DNA from: Mixta theicola
GTDB lineage: Bacteria; Pseudomonadota; Gammaproteobacteria; Enterobacterales; Enterobacteriaceae
DNA length: 64,000 nt
Assembly: GCF_002895925.1 (NCBI RefSeq)
Contig: NZ_NWUO01000007.1
Span: forward strand, 1-64,000
Direction of reading: 5' to 3'
A program made the translations under genes and the position numbers. Shown here piece after piece: positions 47,019 to 57,847 of the stretch. Positions within the stretch are counted from its first letter, which is position 1; each line of letters begins with the position of its first letter. The notes beneath the pieces are model-generated. The model saw only the letters and a list, made by a program, of their open reading frames with translations, did not search any database and was not told the origin of the DNA.

Positions 47019-48158
47019 ATGGCGAAAACAGACTACTACGAGATTTTAGGCGTCCCAAAGTCTGCGGATGAGCGTGAAATCAAAAAGGCCTATAAACGCC
47101 TGGCAATGAAATACCATCCTGACCGCAATCCGGACGATCAGGAAGCCGAAGCCAAATTCAAGGAAGTGAAAGAGGCTTACGAAATTTTGACCGATGCGCA
47201 GAAGCGCGCAGCCTACGATCAGTACGGACATGCGGCCTTTGAACAGGGCGGCATGGGCGGTGGTTTTGGCGGCGGCGGCTTTGGCGGCGGCGCAGACTTC
47301 AGCGATATCTTTGGCGACGTGTTCGGCGACATTTTTGGCGGCGGCCGTCGGCAGCGCGCAGCCCGTGGCGCCGATTTACGCTACAACATGGAGCTGACGC
47401 TGGAAGAAGCGGTGCGCGGCGTGACCAAAGAGATCCGTATTCCTACGCTGCAGGAATGTGACGTTTGCCACGGTAGCGGGGCTAAATCGGGTACGCAACC
47501 GCAGACCTGTCCAACCTGTCATGGCGCGGGTCAGGTACAGATGCGTCAGGGCTTCTTCACCGTGCAGCAGGCCTGTCCGACCTGTCATGGGCGCGGCGCT
47601 ATCATTAAAGATCCCTGCAACGCCTGTCACGGACATGGCCGCGTAGAAAAATCAAAAACGCTGTCGGTAAAAATTCCGGCGGGCGTGGATACCGGCGATC
47701 GCATTCGCCTCAGCGGTGAAGGCGAAGCGGGTGAGCATGGCGCACCGGCGGGCGATCTGTACGTTCAGGTTTCGGTGAAAAAACACCCGATTTTTGAACG
47801 TGAAGATAATAACCTTTACTGCGAAGTGCCGATTAATTTTGCTATGGCGGCGCTGGGCGGCGAAATTGAAGTGCCGACGCTGGATGGTCGCGTGAAGCTG
47901 AAGGTTCCGGCGGAAACCCAAACCGGCAAACTGTTCCGTATGCGCGGCAAAGGGGTGAAATCCGTACGTGGCGGAACGCAGGGCGACCTGTTATGCCGCG
48001 TAGTGGTTGAAACGCCGGTAAGCCTGAATGAAAAACAAAAATCGCTGCTGCGTGAGCTGGAAGAGAGTTTCGGCGGTCCCAGCGGTGAGAAAAACAGCCC
48101 GCGCTCGAAAAGCTTTTTCGACGGCGTAAAGAAGTTTTTTGATGATTTGACGCGTTAA
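47019..48158 (+). CDS. dnaJ: Co-chaperone DnaJ (Hsp40)
   Basis: 379 residues: J domain with HPD in [14 protein letters not shown] (~33), Gly/Phe-rich linker ([20 protein letters not shown]), four CxxCxGxG zinc repeats ([32 protein letters not shown]) and C-terminal substrate domain. It stimulates DnaK ATPase. The open frame extends to 46995, but the [14 protein letters not shown] start at 47019 with AGGGCAGGAA upstream is standard. Confidence 0.97.
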   Translation: MAKTDYYEILGVPKSADEREIKKAYKRLAMKYHPDRNPDDQEAEAKFKEVKEAYEILTDAQKRAAYDQYGHAAFEQGGMGGGFGGGGFGGGADFSDIFGDVFGDIFGGGRRQRAARGADLRYNMELTLEEAVRGVTKEIRIPTLQECDVCHGSGAKSGTQPQTCPTCHGAGQVQMRQGFFTVQQACPTCHGRGAIIKDPCNACHGHGRVEKSKTLSVKIPAGVDTGDRIRLSGEGEAGEHGAPAGDLYVQVSVKKHPIFEREDNNLYCEVPINFAMAALGGEIEVPTLDGRVKLKVPAETQTGKLFRMRGKGVKSVRGGTQGDLLCRVVVETPVSLNEKQKSLLRELEESFGGPSGEKNSPRSKSFFDGVKKFFDDLTR

Positions 48159-48173
48159 TCGCGCACCTCCAGG

Positions 48174-48196
48174 CGCCCCGTTCAGGGGCGTTTTTT
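48174..48196 (+). terminator. Intrinsic terminator of dnaKJ
   Basis: CGCCCC (48174-48179) pairs with GGGGCG (48185-48190), followed by six T. It lies 15 nt after the dnaJ stop. The remaining DNA up to nhaA (about 48200-48450) is AT-rich and presumably holds the nhaA promoters. Confidence 0.85.
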
Positions 48197-48453
48197 ATAT
48201 CTTTTCCCGTTCCGGGCGCTTTAGCCGTTTTACGGTCAGCCTGAATACTCCGCACCGGCTCGGTGCCATTAATTTTTTGCCATTTTCTTCGGTGCGATAA
48301 TTTATACTTTATACGATTATTCTTATTAAACCTGGCAAGGCTCAGCGATGATTCCTTTTTTCGGATCATGATGCCAGTTAACCTGTTTTTACCGCGTAAT
48401 CAGAGCCAGTATGCTTACGCTTAACGCTATGTTTTTAACAAGGAGATTTGAAG

Positions 48454-49605
48454 ATGATGAAACGCTTATTGGCCAGTGAGGCGACAGGCGGCATCGTGCT
48501 TATCCTGGCGGCAATACTGGCCATGCTGCTGGCAAATATTGACGCTACCCAGCCTGTATACGCTTCGCTGCTGGCGATGCCGGTAGAGTTTCGCTTTGGC
48601 GACCTGCATATCAATAAAAATATGCTGCTGTGGATTAACGATGCGCTGATGGCTCTGTTCTTTTTAGCGATCGGGCTGGAAGTTAAGCGCGAGTTAATCG
48701 CAGGCTCGCTGGCCAGCCGTGACAAAGCCGTGTTTCCCCTTATCGCCGCCATCGGCGGTATGCTGGCTCCGGCGCTGATTTTTTTGTTATTTAACGGTGC
48801 TGATGAAATTACCCGTAACGGTTGGGCAGTGCCTACCGCTACCGATATTGCCTTTGCGCTTGGCGTGCTGGCGCTGTTAGGCAGCCGGGTGCCGCCAGCG
48901 CTAAAAATATTTCTTATGGCGCTGGCGATAATTGATGATTTAGGGGCGATTGTCATTATCGCGCTGTTTTATACCCATGAACTGTCGCTGCTTTCCCTGA
49001 GCGTTGCCGCCGGGGCTATTATCGGGCTGGTGCTGTTAAATCTGTTTAATGTTCGCCGCACCTCGCTGTATATGGTGGTTGGCACCGTGCTGTGGGTGGC
49101 GGTATTAAAATCGGGCGTGCATGCCACGCTGGCAGGAGTCGTGATTGGCTTCCTGGTGCCGTTATCTGAAAAAGAGGGGAAATCGCCTGCCAGAGCGCTG
49201 GAGCATGGCCTTCATCCCTGGGTTACCTGGTTGATTTTGCCGCTGTTCGCTTTCGCTAACGCTGGCGTGGCGCTGGATGGAGTTTCCGTCAACGCGCTAT
49301 TCTCGCCGCTGCCGCTGGGCATTATTCTGGGGCTGTTTATCGGTAAGCCGTTAGGGATTACTTTATTTTGCTGGCTGAGCATCCGGCTGGGCGTGGTGAA
49401 ACTGCCGCAGGGCGTTAACCTGAGCAGTATCGCGGCGGTGGGCGTGCTGTGCGGAATCGGCTTTACTATGTCGATTTTCATCGCCTCGCTGGCCTACGGC
49501 GACTTAAACGCAGAGCTGATGGTGCTGGCCAGGCTGGCCATTTTAATCGGTTCGCTGCTGTCAGCCGTGGTGGGGTATTTGCTGCTGCGCGCTAAGTTAA
49601 GCTAG
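48454..49605 (+). CDS. nhaA: Na+/H+ antiporter NhaA
   Basis: A 383-residue, 12-helix inner-membrane antiporter exchanging internal Na+ for external H+. The ion-binding aspartates are in [17 protein letters not shown] (~157-173, like Asp163/164 of E. coli) and the discontinuous helix IV region [17 protein letters not shown] is intact. AAGGAG nine bases upstream supports the ATG at 48454 over the TTG at 48448. Its activator gene nhaR, next door in E. coli, is not present here. Confidence 0.96.
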   Translation: MMKRLLASEATGGIVLILAAILAMLLANIDATQPVYASLLAMPVEFRFGDLHINKNMLLWINDALMALFFLAIGLEVKRELIAGSLASRDKAVFPLIAAIGGMLAPALIFLLFNGADEITRNGWAVPTATDIAFALGVLALLGSRVPPALKIFLMALAIIDDLGAIVIIALFYTHELSLLSLSVAAGAIIGLVLLNLFNVRRTSLYMVVGTVLWVAVLKSGVHATLAGVVIGFLVPLSEKEGKSPARALEHGLHPWVTWLILPLFAFANAGVALDGVSVNALFSPLPLGIILGLFIGKPLGITLFCWLSIRLGVVKLPQGVNLSSIAAVGVLCGIGFTMSIFIASLAYGDLNAELMVLARLAILIGSLLSAVVGYLLLRAKLS

Positions 49606-49715
49606 CCGCACAGCCCGGAGAAGCCGTGAGTATGTTCCCCGGTCACTATTTTTCTATTACATTTTGGCGCGTTGGTAAAACCAGCTTTTGGTGTACGCCA
49701 TCGCTGCCGAACAAA

Positions 49716-49749
49716 CCCTTTCCCGCCAGCCTGGCAGCGCGGGAAAGGG
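49716..49749. repeat. 11-bp perfect inverted repeat downstream of nhaA
   Basis: CCCTTTCCCGC (49716-49726) and GCGGGAAAGGG (49739-49749) with a 12-nt loop. The plus-strand side lacks T; the minus-strand side continues TTTGTTC. It could be a 3' stabilising hairpin of nhaA mRNA or a minus-strand terminator. Confidence 0.55.
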
Positions 49750-49974
49750 AAAAGTCATGGCGAAGTATTAAATAAGCTTCGCCGAACGGCTGTTTCAGCC
49801 TCCAGCCGCGCAGCGTATCTGTAAGCATGTTTTTGCCGCTTCAATCTGGCGTTTAATAAAAAAGTATAAATATGTGGATCTATTTTTAGGCGCTATTTAT
49901 TTCCCGACGCCTGTTATTAGCGTTCCTGGAAATAGCTGACGTGGCGATTCGATCCAGAAGTTACCAGAAGGATT

Positions 49975-50029
49975 GAGAATTTATCCCGGTTATTCCAGAT
50001 AACGGGCATTAGGCAAAATTCTCATTTTT
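49975..50029 (+). terminator. Nested hairpin with T-run, about 370 bp after nhaA
   Basis: Outer stem GAGAATTT (49975-49982) with AAATTCTC (50016-50023); inner stem CCC-GTTAT (from 49985) with ATAAC-GGG (to 50006). The tail is ATTTTT. This is a plausible plus-strand intrinsic terminator, but the nearest plus-strand stop codon is far upstream. Confidence 0.5.
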
Positions 50030-50087
50030 CCATTTTCCATTTACTGCCATTTTACCTTTCTTTACGCTACGTGCTGTTAACTCACAA

Positions 50088-50168
50088 CCTTGAGGACCAT
50101 ATTCCCCCGACGCGCTGACGGTGGGGTATGAAGTCCATCCATCGGACGGAATAAGGTCATCTCAGGAG
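50088..50168 (+). promoter_or_regulatory. Candidate three-stem leader RNA that can pair with the ribosome-binding site of the downstream gene
   Basis: The closing stem uses GAGGACC (50092-50098) with GGTC-AT-CTC (50155-50163), continued by CC/GG pairs to 50088 and 50166. Inside are a CCCC (50104-50107)/GGGG (50123-50126) stem with flanking AT pairs and a GTCC (50133-50136)/GGAC (50144-50147) hairpin. The right strand runs into AGGAG (50164-50168), the Shine-Dalgarno of the ATG at 50175. This is a riboswitch-like layout found by eye; no known family was recognised and base composition alone could produce part of it. Confidence 0.35.
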
Positions 50169-50174
50169 CGAAGT

Positions 50175-51515
50175 ATGCAAAACGAAAAAAATAAAACGGC
50201 GTCAGTATTACCTGTTCCCCATCAGGGATTAACACAGCACTTTTCTTCTTCCGTTCTTTCTCATTATCAAATGCTGTTTATTACTGTCAGCATGTTTAAT
50301 CTGTCAATAATGAGTTGGGCTTTAGTCAGCGGCAGCTGGTGGGATGAGAACCATATTTCTCTGGGCAACTTCGGCAATATGGTTATCGCTAATCTCTGTG
50401 TGACAATACTGATTCGTCAGCAATATCTTATTAACGGGCTGTTTCGGCTGGTCTGGCGTGTTCCTGTGCACTGGCCGCTGCGGCTGCGGCGTCATCTGGC
50501 GAATGTCTATCAATTCGGTGGACTGCACTCCGGCTGCGCCACCTTTAGCTGCCTGTGGCTGCTGCTTTTTACCCTGGGCGCCTTTTATCAACAGCAGTTG
50601 CAGGGCGGGCTCTCAACGCAGCTACTCACGGTAAACACGCTGCTGGTGCTGATGCTATGCGCCATTTCCCTGACGGCGCTGCCGCAGGTGAGGCAGCGCT
50701 ACCATAACCTGTTTGAACATATGCATCGCTACGCTGGCTGGAGCTCGCTTGCGCTGTCATGGCTACAGGTTTTATGGTTCGTGCGTGACAGTCATCACGG
50801 AGAATGGCGCTGGCATCATCTCAGCCACGCTTTCGCCTTCTGGGGGCTGTTGGCTATTACCTGCAGCATTCTTCTTCCCTGGCTGCGTTTGCGGCGCGTT
50901 CCCATCGAAGTTACGCGGCCTTCTTCCCATGCGGTGATTATTCAGTTTGCTTTACCGCAGGAGCCCTTTCCCGGCTCGACGCTGGCAATTAGCCTGGATC
51001 CGCTAACGGAATGGCATGCTTTTGCCAACATTCCGCTGGTAACCAGGCCGGGATGCCGAATGCTAATCTCACGCGCCGGCGACTGGACCTCCCGCTTTAT
51101 CGATAATCCGCCTTCGCACGTCTGGTTTAAGGGCATTCCTACGCCGGGCGTAGGCAGCATGAATAAAATATTTAAATCCGTGGTGTACGTTGCCACCGGA
51201 AGCGGAATTGGTCCGCTGCTGCCGCATCTGGTGAACAATCCGCGCCCCTGTAAACTGATTTGGTCAACCCGTAATCCGGTGGTTACCTATGGCGAAGCGT
51301 TCGTTAATGAAATTATTGCGGCGCATCCGGGCGTGCTGATCTGGGATACCGATGCGCACGGCAAGCCGGATCTGCTGCTGCTGGCCTGTCAAAAGGTCAA
51401 AGAGATTAATGCGGAGGCGGTAATCTGCATCGCTAATCGTCCGTTAACCGATTATGTAGTGGAAGGATGTGAAGCGCAGGGTATTGCCGCCTACGGGGCG
51501 ATTTGGGATTCGTAA
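50175..51515 (+). CDS. Ferric-reductase-like membrane flavoprotein (TmpA-like, FNR-type C-terminus)
   Basis: 446 residues. About five or six membrane helices occupy residues ~30-240 (QMLFITVSMFNLSIMSWALV; FGGLHSGCATFSCLWLLLF; LSHAFAFWGLLAITCSILL) and contain several His (LHSGC, HMHRYAGW, WRWHHLSHA) that could bind haem. The C-terminal ~200 residues look like a ferredoxin-reductase module: an FAD-side GDWTSRFIDNPP segment, a GIPTPG motif and the nucleotide motif YVATGSGIGPLLPHL near 335. This suggests transmembrane electron transfer; acceptor unknown. The ATG at 50175 follows AGGAG. It lies between nhaA and rpsT, outside the E. coli order. Confidence 0.7.
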   Translation: MQNEKNKTASVLPVPHQGLTQHFSSSVLSHYQMLFITVSMFNLSIMSWALVSGSWWDENHISLGNFGNMVIANLCVTILIRQQYLINGLFRLVWRVPVHWPLRLRRHLANVYQFGGLHSGCATFSCLWLLLFTLGAFYQQQLQGGLSTQLLTVNTLLVLMLCAISLTALPQVRQRYHNLFEHMHRYAGWSSLALSWLQVLWFVRDSHHGEWRWHHLSHAFAFWGLLAITCSILLPWLRLRRVPIEVTRPSSHAVIIQFALPQEPFPGSTLAISLDPLTEWHAFANIPLVTRPGCRMLISRAGDWTSRFIDNPPSHVWFKGIPTPGVGSMNKIFKSVVYVATGSGIGPLLPHLVNNPRPCKLIWSTRNPVVTYGEAFVNEIIAAHPGVLIWDTDAHGKPDLLLLACQKVKEINAEAVICIANRPLTDYVVEGCEAQGIAAYGAIWDS

Positions 51516-51531
51516 AATAAGGATGAAAAAA

Positions 51532-51550
51532 AACCGGCCACTGGCCGGTT
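51532..51550. terminator. Bidirectional terminator between the flavoprotein gene and rpsT
   Basis: AACCGGCC (51532-51539) pairs with GGCCGGTT (51543-51550), loop ACT. On the minus strand it is followed by a run of T, so it is the rpsT terminator; on the plus strand a CTTTC tail follows. Confidence 0.85.
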
Positions 51551-51577
51551 CTTTCAAAGCTGATTAACAAGTGGCGA

Positions 51578-51889
<312 letters not shown>

Positions 51890-52089
51890 CTATGCCTTTT
51901 ACGCCTTATTTTGTCAATGGATTTGTGCAAATAAGCGCCGTTTTACAAACAACGCTCGGTTACGTAATTGATGGCGCAAGATTCTACCAGTTTCCCCGTG
52001 CTGAATACAGTATTTCGCAAGAAAAAAAGCGGCCCGGCGCTGCTGGCAGGGAAATCGCCGTCGGAAAGCGGGAAAGGCACCGTGACGGG

Positions 52090-52118
52090 TTAACCTTGGC
52101 GGTTGTACAAGGTATAAT
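52090..52118 (+). promoter_or_regulatory. Putative promoter of the ribF-ileS-lspA-fkpB-ispH operon
   Basis: TTAACC (52090-52095), a 17-nt spacer and a perfect TATAAT (52113-52118), about 23 nt before the expected leader and 30 nt before the ribF ATG. The rest of the rpsT-ribF interval shows AT-rich rpsT upstream DNA and no gene. Confidence 0.6.
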
Positions 52119-52147
52119 CCGCCGATTTCCACCAACTTGAGTCAGCC

Positions 52148-53086
52148 ATGAAGTTTATACGCGGCATTCATAATCTCCGGACGCAGCCCCGCGGCTGTGT
52201 GCTGACTATCGGCAATTTCGATGGGGTGCATCGGGGCCATCAGGCGCTGCTGGCTCGCCTGTGCGAAGAGGGACGGCGGCGCAACCTGCCGGTCATGGTC
52301 ATGCTGTTCGAGCCGCAGCCGCTTGAGCTGTTTGCGGCCGATAAAGCGCCGGCGCGCCTGACGCGTCTGCGTGATAAGCTGAAATATCTGGCGCAGGCGG
52401 GCGTCGATGCCGTGCTGTGTGTGCGCTTCGACCGCCGGTTTGCCGCCGTCAGCGCGCAGAGCTTCGTTAACGATCTGCTGGTTGATAAGCTTGGCGTGCG
52501 GTTTCTCGCCGTTGGTGATGATTTCCGTTTCGGCGCTGGTCGCGAAGGGGATTTCCTGTTATTACAGAAAGCGGGTGTGGAATATGGCTTTGATGTCATC
52601 AGCACCCAGACTTTTAGTGAAGGCGGTAAACGTATCAGCAGTACGGCTATTCGCCAGGCGCTGGCGAATGACGATCTGACCCTGGCGCAGTCGCTATTGG
52701 GCCATCCGTTTGCCCTTTCTGGTCGCGTCGTGCATGGTGACGCGCTGGGCCGCACCATCGGTTTTCCCACGGCTAACGTTCTGCTCCGGCGCAGGGTATC
52801 GCCCGTTAAAGGCGTTTATGCCGTAGAAGTTTATGGGCTTAGCGAGCAACCGCTGCCGGGAGTGGCTAATATTGGTACGCGTCCAACGGTTGCCGGCCTG
52901 CGTCAGCAGCTTGAGGTGCATCTGCTGGATGTCACAATGGATATGTACGGGCGTCATATTGACGTGGTGCTGCGCCAAAAAATACGTAACGAGCAGCGTT
53001 TTCCCTCGCTGGATGCGCTTAAAGAGCAAATTGCTAAAGATGTGGTGACTGCCCGCAAATTTTTTGGGCTTAAAACACCGGTGTAA
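52148..53086 (+). CDS. ribF: Bifunctional riboflavin kinase / FAD synthetase
   Basis: 312 residues. The N-terminal FMN adenylyltransferase has the HxGH-type motif TIGNFDGVHRGHQALL (residues ~21-36) and ISSTAIRQAL (~163); the C-terminal riboflavin kinase has LGRTIGFPTANV (~202) and GVYAVEVYG. It makes FMN and FAD from riboflavin. First gene of the ileS operon, 27 nt ahead of ileS. Confidence 0.97.
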   Translation: MKFIRGIHNLRTQPRGCVLTIGNFDGVHRGHQALLARLCEEGRRRNLPVMVMLFEPQPLELFAADKAPARLTRLRDKLKYLAQAGVDAVLCVRFDRRFAAVSAQSFVNDLLVDKLGVRFLAVGDDFRFGAGREGDFLLLQKAGVEYGFDVISTQTFSEGGKRISSTAIRQALANDDLTLAQSLLGHPFALSGRVVHGDALGRTIGFPTANVLLRRRVSPVKGVYAVEVYGLSEQPLPGVANIGTRPTVAGLRQQLEVHLLDVTMDMYGRHIDVVLRQKIRNEQRFPSLDALKEQIAKDVVTARKFFGLKTPV

Positions 53087-53113
53087 CAACCGAAACACGG
53101 GATCGAGAATCTG

Positions 53114-55930
53114 ATGAGTGACTATAAATCTACCCTGAATTTGCCGGAGACGGGGTTCCCGATGCGTGGCGATCTCGCCAAACGCGAACCGGGTATGCTG
53201 CAACGCTGGACTGATGACAACCTGTACGGCATCATCCGCGCCGCCAAAAAAGGGAAAAAAACCTTTATCCTGCACGATGGCCCTCCGTATGCGAACGGCA
53301 GCATTCATATTGGTCACTCAGTTAATAAGATTCTGAAAGATATTATTATTAAGTCTAAAGGTCTGTCGGGCTTCGATTCACCGTACGTGCCGGGTTGGGA
53401 CTGTCACGGTCTGCCGATCGAACATAAAGTCGAGCAGATGATCGGCAAGCCGGGTGAGAAGGTCAGCGCCGCTGAGTTCCGCGCAGCCTGCCGTCAATAT
53501 GCGGCGGAGCAGGTTGCCGGCCAGAAAACCGACTTTATCCGTCTGGGCGTGCTGGGCGACTGGGATCGTCCTTATCTGACGATGGATTTCCAGACCGAAG
53601 CCAACATTATCCGTGCGCTGGGCAAAATCATCGGTAACGGCCATCTGCACAAGGGCGCCAAGCCGGTGCACTGGTGCCTGGACTGCCGTTCCGCGCTGGC
53701 GGAAGCGGAAGTGGAATACTACGACAAAACCTCGCCTTCCATCGACGTGATGTTTAACGCCACCGACGCGGCGGCGGTCGCGGCGAAATTTGGCGCAGCC
53801 CAGGTAGAGGGGCCGATCGCGCTGGTTATCTGGACCACCACGCCGTGGACCATGCCGGCCAACCGCGCTATTTCACTGCATCCTGAATTTGAATATCAGC
53901 TGGTGCAGATTGCAGGCCGCGCGCTGATCCTGGCGAAAGATCTGGTGGCAAGCGTGATGCAGCGTGCGGGCGTCAGCGAGTGGACCGTGCTGGGCACCAC
54001 GACCGGCGCGACGCTGGAGCTGATGCGCTTCCAGCATCCGTTCCTCGCCTTTGACGTACCGGTAGTGCTGGGCGAACACGTTACGCTGGATGCCGGTACC
54101 GGTGCGGTGCATACCGCGCCTGGCCACGGCCCGGACGACTATGTGATCGGTCAGAAATATGGTCTGGAAACCGCTAATCCGGTAGGCCCGGACGGCAGCT
54201 ATCTGCCGGGCACTTATCCTGGGCTGGACGGCGTCAACGTCTTCAAAGCTAACGATATGATCGTTGAGCTGCTGCGTGAGAAGGGCGCGCTGCTGCATGT
54301 GGAGAAAATGCATCACAGCTATCCACACTGCTGGCGTCATAAAACGCCGATTATCTTCCGCGCCACGCCGCAGTGGTTTATCAGCATGGATCAGAAAGGG
54401 CTGCGCGCGCAGTCGCTTAAAGAGATCAAAGGTGTGCAGTGGATCCCGGACTGGGGCCAGGCGCGTATTGAATCAATGGTCGCTAACCGCCCTGACTGGT
54501 GCATCTCGCGTCAGCGCACCTGGGGCGTGCCGATGGCGTTGTTCGTGCATAAAGAAACCGAGCAGCTGCATCCGGATACGCTGGCGCTGATGGAAAAAGT
54601 GGCGCAGCGCGTTGAGCAGGATGGCATTCAGGCGTGGTGGGATCTCGATCCGCGCGATCTGATGGGCGACGATGCCGACAACTACATGAAGGTGCCGGAT
54701 ACGCTGGACGTCTGGTTTGACTCTGGTTCGACGCACGCTTCCGTGGTTGATGTGCGTCCGGAATTCCACGGCCACAGCGCCGATATGTATCTGGAAGGAT
54801 CGGATCAGCATCGCGGCTGGTTTATGTCCTCGCTGATGATCTCAACGGCGATGAAAGGCAAAGCGCCTTACCGTCAGGTGTTGACGCACGGCTTCACCGT
54901 CGATGGACAGGGCCGCAAGATGTCCAAGTCGCTGGGCAACACCGTTAGCCCGCAGGACGTGATGAACAAGCTGGGCGCCGACATTCTGCGTCTGTGGGTC
55001 GCCTCGACCGACTATTCTGGCGAAATGGCGGTATCAGATGAGATCCTGAAGCGTTCCGCCGATGCCTATCGTCGTATCCGTAACACCGCGCGCTTCCTGT
55101 TGGCTAACCTTAACGGCTTCAATCCTGAAACCGATCTGGTGAAGCCGGAAGAGATGGTGGTGCTGGATCGCTGGGCCGTAGGCCGTGCGAAAGCGGCGCA
55201 GGCGGACATCATCGAATCTTACGCGAACTACGACTTTCATGAAGTCGTGCAGCGACTGATGCAGTTCTGTTCGGTCGAGATGGGCTCTTTCTATCTCGAT
55301 ATTATTAAAGATCGTCAGTACACCGCGAAAAGCGACAGCGTGGCGCGTCGTAGCTGTCAGAGCGCGCTGTGGTATATCGTCGAGGCGCTGGTGCGCTGGA
55401 TGGCGCCGATCATGTCTTTTACCGCCGACGAAATCTGGGGCTATCTGCCGGGTAAACGCGCACAGTATGTGTTTACCGAGGAATGGTATGACGGCCTGTT
55501 CGGTCTGGATGAGAGCGAATCGCTGAACGACGGTTACTGGGCTGAGCTGCTGAAAGTGCGTAGCGAAGTGAACAAGGTGATTGAGCAGGCGCGTAGCGAC
55601 AAACGTATCGGCGGTTCGCTGGAAGCGACGGTCACGCTGTATGCCGATGCCGCGCTGGCCGAGAAACTGACCGCGCTGGGTAATGAACTGCGCTTCGTGC
55701 TGCTGACGTCGGGCGCGCAGGTCGCAGATTATGCGCTGGCGCCGGAAGAAGCGCAGCAGAGCGAGGTATTAAAAGGACTGAAAATCGCCCTGCATAAAGC
55801 GGAAGGGGAAAAATGCCCGCGCTGCTGGCATTACACGACTGACATTGGACTGGACGCCGCGCACCCGGATATTTGCGGACGCTGCGTCACTAACGTTGCC
55901 GGTAACGGCGAAGAGCGTATGTTTGCCTGA
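53114..55930 (+). CDS. ileS: Isoleucyl-tRNA synthetase
   Basis: 938 residues, class I synthetase: HIGH motif in [14 protein letters not shown] (~64), KMSKS motif [10 protein letters not shown] (~602), editing (CP1) domain with [13 protein letters not shown] (~242), and the C-terminal zinc site CPRCWHY...CGRCVTN. Its TGA overlaps the lspA ATG by one base, so the two are coupled, as in E. coli. Confidence 0.98.
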   Translation: MSDYKSTLNLPETGFPMRGDLAKREPGMLQRWTDDNLYGIIRAAKKGKKTFILHDGPPYANGSIHIGHSVNKILKDIIIKSKGLSGFDSPYVPGWDCHGLPIEHKVEQMIGKPGEKVSAAEFRAACRQYAAEQVAGQKTDFIRLGVLGDWDRPYLTMDFQTEANIIRALGKIIGNGHLHKGAKPVHWCLDCRSALAEAEVEYYDKTSPSIDVMFNATDAAAVAAKFGAAQVEGPIALVIWTTTPWTMPANRAISLHPEFEYQLVQIAGRALILAKDLVASVMQRAGVSEWTVLGTTTGATLELMRFQHPFLAFDVPVVLGEHVTLDAGTGAVHTAPGHGPDDYVIGQKYGLETANPVGPDGSYLPGTYPGLDGVNVFKANDMIVELLREKGALLHVEKMHHSYPHCWRHKTPIIFRATPQWFISMDQKGLRAQSLKEIKGVQWIPDWGQARIESMVANRPDWCISRQRTWGVPMALFVHKETEQLHPDTLALMEKVAQRVEQDGIQAWWDLDPRDLMGDDADNYMKVPDTLDVWFDSGSTHASVVDVRPEFHGHSADMYLEGSDQHRGWFMSSLMISTAMKGKAPYRQVLTHGFTVDGQGRKMSKSLGNTVSPQDVMNKLGADILRLWVASTDYSGEMAVSDEILKRSADAYRRIRNTARFLLANLNGFNPETDLVKPEEMVVLDRWAVGRAKAAQADIIESYANYDFHEVVQRLMQFCSVEMGSFYLDIIKDRQYTAKSDSVARRSCQSALWYIVEALVRWMAPIMSFTADEIWGYLPGKRAQYVFTEEWYDGLFGLDESESLNDGYWAELLKVRSEVNKVIEQARSDKRIGGSLEATVTLYADAALAEKLTALGNELRFVLLTSGAQVADYALAPEEAQQSEVLKGLKIALHKAEGEKCPRCWHYTTDIGLDAAHPDICGRCVTNVAGNGEERMFA

Positions 55931-56442
55931 TGCGTAAATCTCTTTTTGCAACCGGACTGCGCTGGCTTTGGCTGGTAGTGGTAGTTATTGGTATCGATTT
56001 GGCCAGCAAGCTATGGGTGATGAACAACATGGCGCTGCACGAAACGATCCCGATTGTGCCGTATTTCAACCTGTTCTATGCCCATAACTTCGGGGCGGCT
56101 TTTAGCTTCCTCGCGGATAAAGGCGGCTGGCAGCGCTGGTTCTTTGCGGGTATCGCCATCGCGATTGCGGTGGCGCTGCTGGTAATGATGTACCGTACCG
56201 CCGCCAGCCAAAAAATTAACAACATTGCCTACGCGCTGATTATTGGCGGCGCGCTGGGTAACCTGTTTGATCGCGCCTGGCACGGCTTTGTGGTCGATTT
56301 TATCGACTTCTATATTGGCGGGTGGCACTTTGCCACCTTCAATATTGCCGATTGCGGTATCTGCGTCGGCGCCGCGCTGATCGTGCTGGAAGGTTTTATT
56401 ACGCCGTCTGGCAAACAGGCTAAGCAAAAGGGTAAGGCATGA
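55930..56442 (+). CDS. lspA: Lipoprotein signal peptidase (signal peptidase II)
   Basis: 170 residues with four membrane helices. The catalytic aspartates lie in [20 protein letters not shown] (~114-133) and [14 protein letters not shown] (~132-145). It removes the signal peptide from diacylated prolipoproteins. Overlaps ileS upstream (TGATG) and fkpB downstream (ATGA). Confidence 0.97.
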   Translation: MRKSLFATGLRWLWLVVVVIGIDLASKLWVMNNMALHETIPIVPYFNLFYAHNFGAAFSFLADKGGWQRWFFAGIAIAIAVALLVMMYRTAASQKINNIAYALIIGGALGNLFDRAWHGFVVDFIDFYIGGWHFATFNIADCGICVGAALIVLEGFITPSGKQAKQKGKA

Positions 56443-56894
56443 CCGATTCTGTACAGCACGACAGCGCGGTGCTGCTGCACTTCACCTTAAAACTGGAAGA
56501 TGGCTCCACGGCGGAGTCAACGCGCGCCAATGGCAAACCGGCGCTGTTTCGTCTTGGCGACGGCAGCCTTTCTGAGCCGCTGGAGGCGGAGCTGCTGGGG
56601 CTGCAGGCTGGCGATAAAAAAGCGTTCACGCTTGAGCCGGAGGCCGCCTTTGGCAGCATTATTCCCGACTTAATTCAATACTTTTCCCGGCGTGATTTTA
56701 TGCAGGCGGGCGAGCCGGAAATCGGTGCCATTATGCTGTTTACCGGTATGGACGGCAGCGAGATGCCGGGCGTGATCCGCGAAATCGCCGGGGATTCGAT
56801 CACCGTCGATTTTAATCATCCCTTAGCGGGCCGTACGGTTCACTTCGATATTGAAGTGCTGGAGGTCGATCCGGTTCTGGAGGGCGATGCATGA
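56439..56894 (+). CDS. fkpB: FKBP-type peptidyl-prolyl isomerase FkpB (SlpA)
   Basis: 151 residues. FKBP core ([38 protein letters not shown]) with the insert-in-flap region typical of SlyD/SlpA ([17 protein letters not shown]). Isomerase and chaperone. Overlaps lspA and ispH by 4 nt on each side. Confidence 0.95.
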   Translation: MTDSVQHDSAVLLHFTLKLEDGSTAESTRANGKPALFRLGDGSLSEPLEAELLGLQAGDKKAFTLEPEAAFGSIIPDLIQYFSRRDFMQAGEPEIGAIMLFTGMDGSEMPGVIREIAGDSITVDFNHPLAGRTVHFDIEVLEVDPVLEGDA

Positions 56895-57844
56895 AGATCC
56901 TGTTAGCTAATCCGCGCGGCTTCTGCGCTGGCGTCGATCGCGCCATCAGTATCGTCGAGCGGGCGCTGGAAATGTATGGCGCGCCGATCTACGTGCGTCA
57001 CGAAGTGGTGCATAACCGTTACGTGGTGAACAGCCTGCGTGAGCGCGGTGCGATTTTTATTGAAGAAATTACGGAAGTGCCGGATGGCGCGATCCTGATT
57101 TTTTCCGCGCACGGCGTCTCTCAGGCGGTGCGCGCCGAGGCGAAAGCGCGTCAGCTCACTATGCTGTTTGATGCGACCTGCCCGTTGGTGACCAAAGTGC
57201 ATATGGAAGTGGCGCGCGCCAGCCGCAAAGGGACCGAAGCGATTCTGATCGGCCACGCAGGCCATCCGGAAGTGGAAGGCACCATGGGGCAGTACAGCAA
57301 TCCGCAGGGAGGAATGTATCTGGTCGAGTCGCCGGAAGATGTGTTTAAGCTGCAGGTGAAAAATGAAAACAACCTGTGCTTTATGACGCAAACCACGCTG
57401 TCGGTTGATGATACCTCTGCGGTGATCGATGCGCTGCGCCAGCGCTTCCCTAACATCGTTGGGCCACGCAAAGATGATATTTGCTACGCCACCACCAACC
57501 GTCAGGAGGCCGTTCGCAGTTTAGCTGCCGAGGCGGATGTGGTGCTGGTTGTTGGCTCCAAAAACTCATCCAACTCCAACCGGCTGGCAGAGCTGGCCCA
57601 GCGTGCCGGTAAACGCGCACAGCTGATCGATTCCGCCGCCGATATTCGGGAGAACTGGCTGCAGGGCATTCGCTGCGTTGGCGTTACCGCTGGCGCTTCT
57701 GCGCCAGACATTCTGGTGCAGGAAGTGATCCAACGGCTACGCGAGTTTGGTGGCGAAGAGGTCACTGAACTGAGCGGACGTGAAGAAAATATCGTTTTTG
57801 AAGTTCCCAAAGAGCTACGGCTCGAAACCCGTCAAATTGGTTAA
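56891..57844 (+). CDS. ispH: 4-hydroxy-3-methylbut-2-enyl diphosphate reductase
   Basis: 317 residues; last enzyme of the MEP isoprenoid pathway, with a [4Fe-4S] cluster held by three Cys: GFCAGVDRA (~12), [11 protein letters not shown] (~96) and [12 protein letters not shown] (~197). The catalytic TNRQEA Glu/Thr region and the [11 protein letters not shown] diphosphate-binding motif are present. Last gene of the operon; in E. coli rihC follows, here the peptide-gene duplication does. Confidence 0.97.
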   Translation: MKILLANPRGFCAGVDRAISIVERALEMYGAPIYVRHEVVHNRYVVNSLRERGAIFIEEITEVPDGAILIFSAHGVSQAVRAEAKARQLTMLFDATCPLVTKVHMEVARASRKGTEAILIGHAGHPEVEGTMGQYSNPQGGMYLVESPEDVFKLQVKNENNLCFMTQTTLSVDDTSAVIDALRQRFPNIVGPRKDDICYATTNRQEAVRSLAAEADVVLVVGSKNSSNSNRLAELAQRAGKRAQLIDSAADIRENWLQGIRCVGVTAGASAPDILVQEVIQRLREFGGEEVTELSGREENIVFEVPKELRLETRQIG

Positions 57845-57847
57845 TCT

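Larger units (their letters stand above)
49606..50087. other. Long non-coding stretch after nhaA, rich in hairpins
   Basis: No convincing protein gene in ~480 bases. A minus-strand frame at 49646-49828 (60 codons) overlaps a hairpin and lacks a ribosome-binding site. Two strong inverted repeats are listed separately (49716-49749, 49975-50029). TATAAA at 49865-49870 could be a -10. A small RNA or a long nhaA 3' leader/trailer is possible. Confidence 0.4.

Noticed and set aside
49646-49828. 60-codon minus-strand frame after nhaA
   Set aside because: It contains the 11-bp inverted repeat and lacks a ribosome-binding site; more likely structured non-coding DNA.
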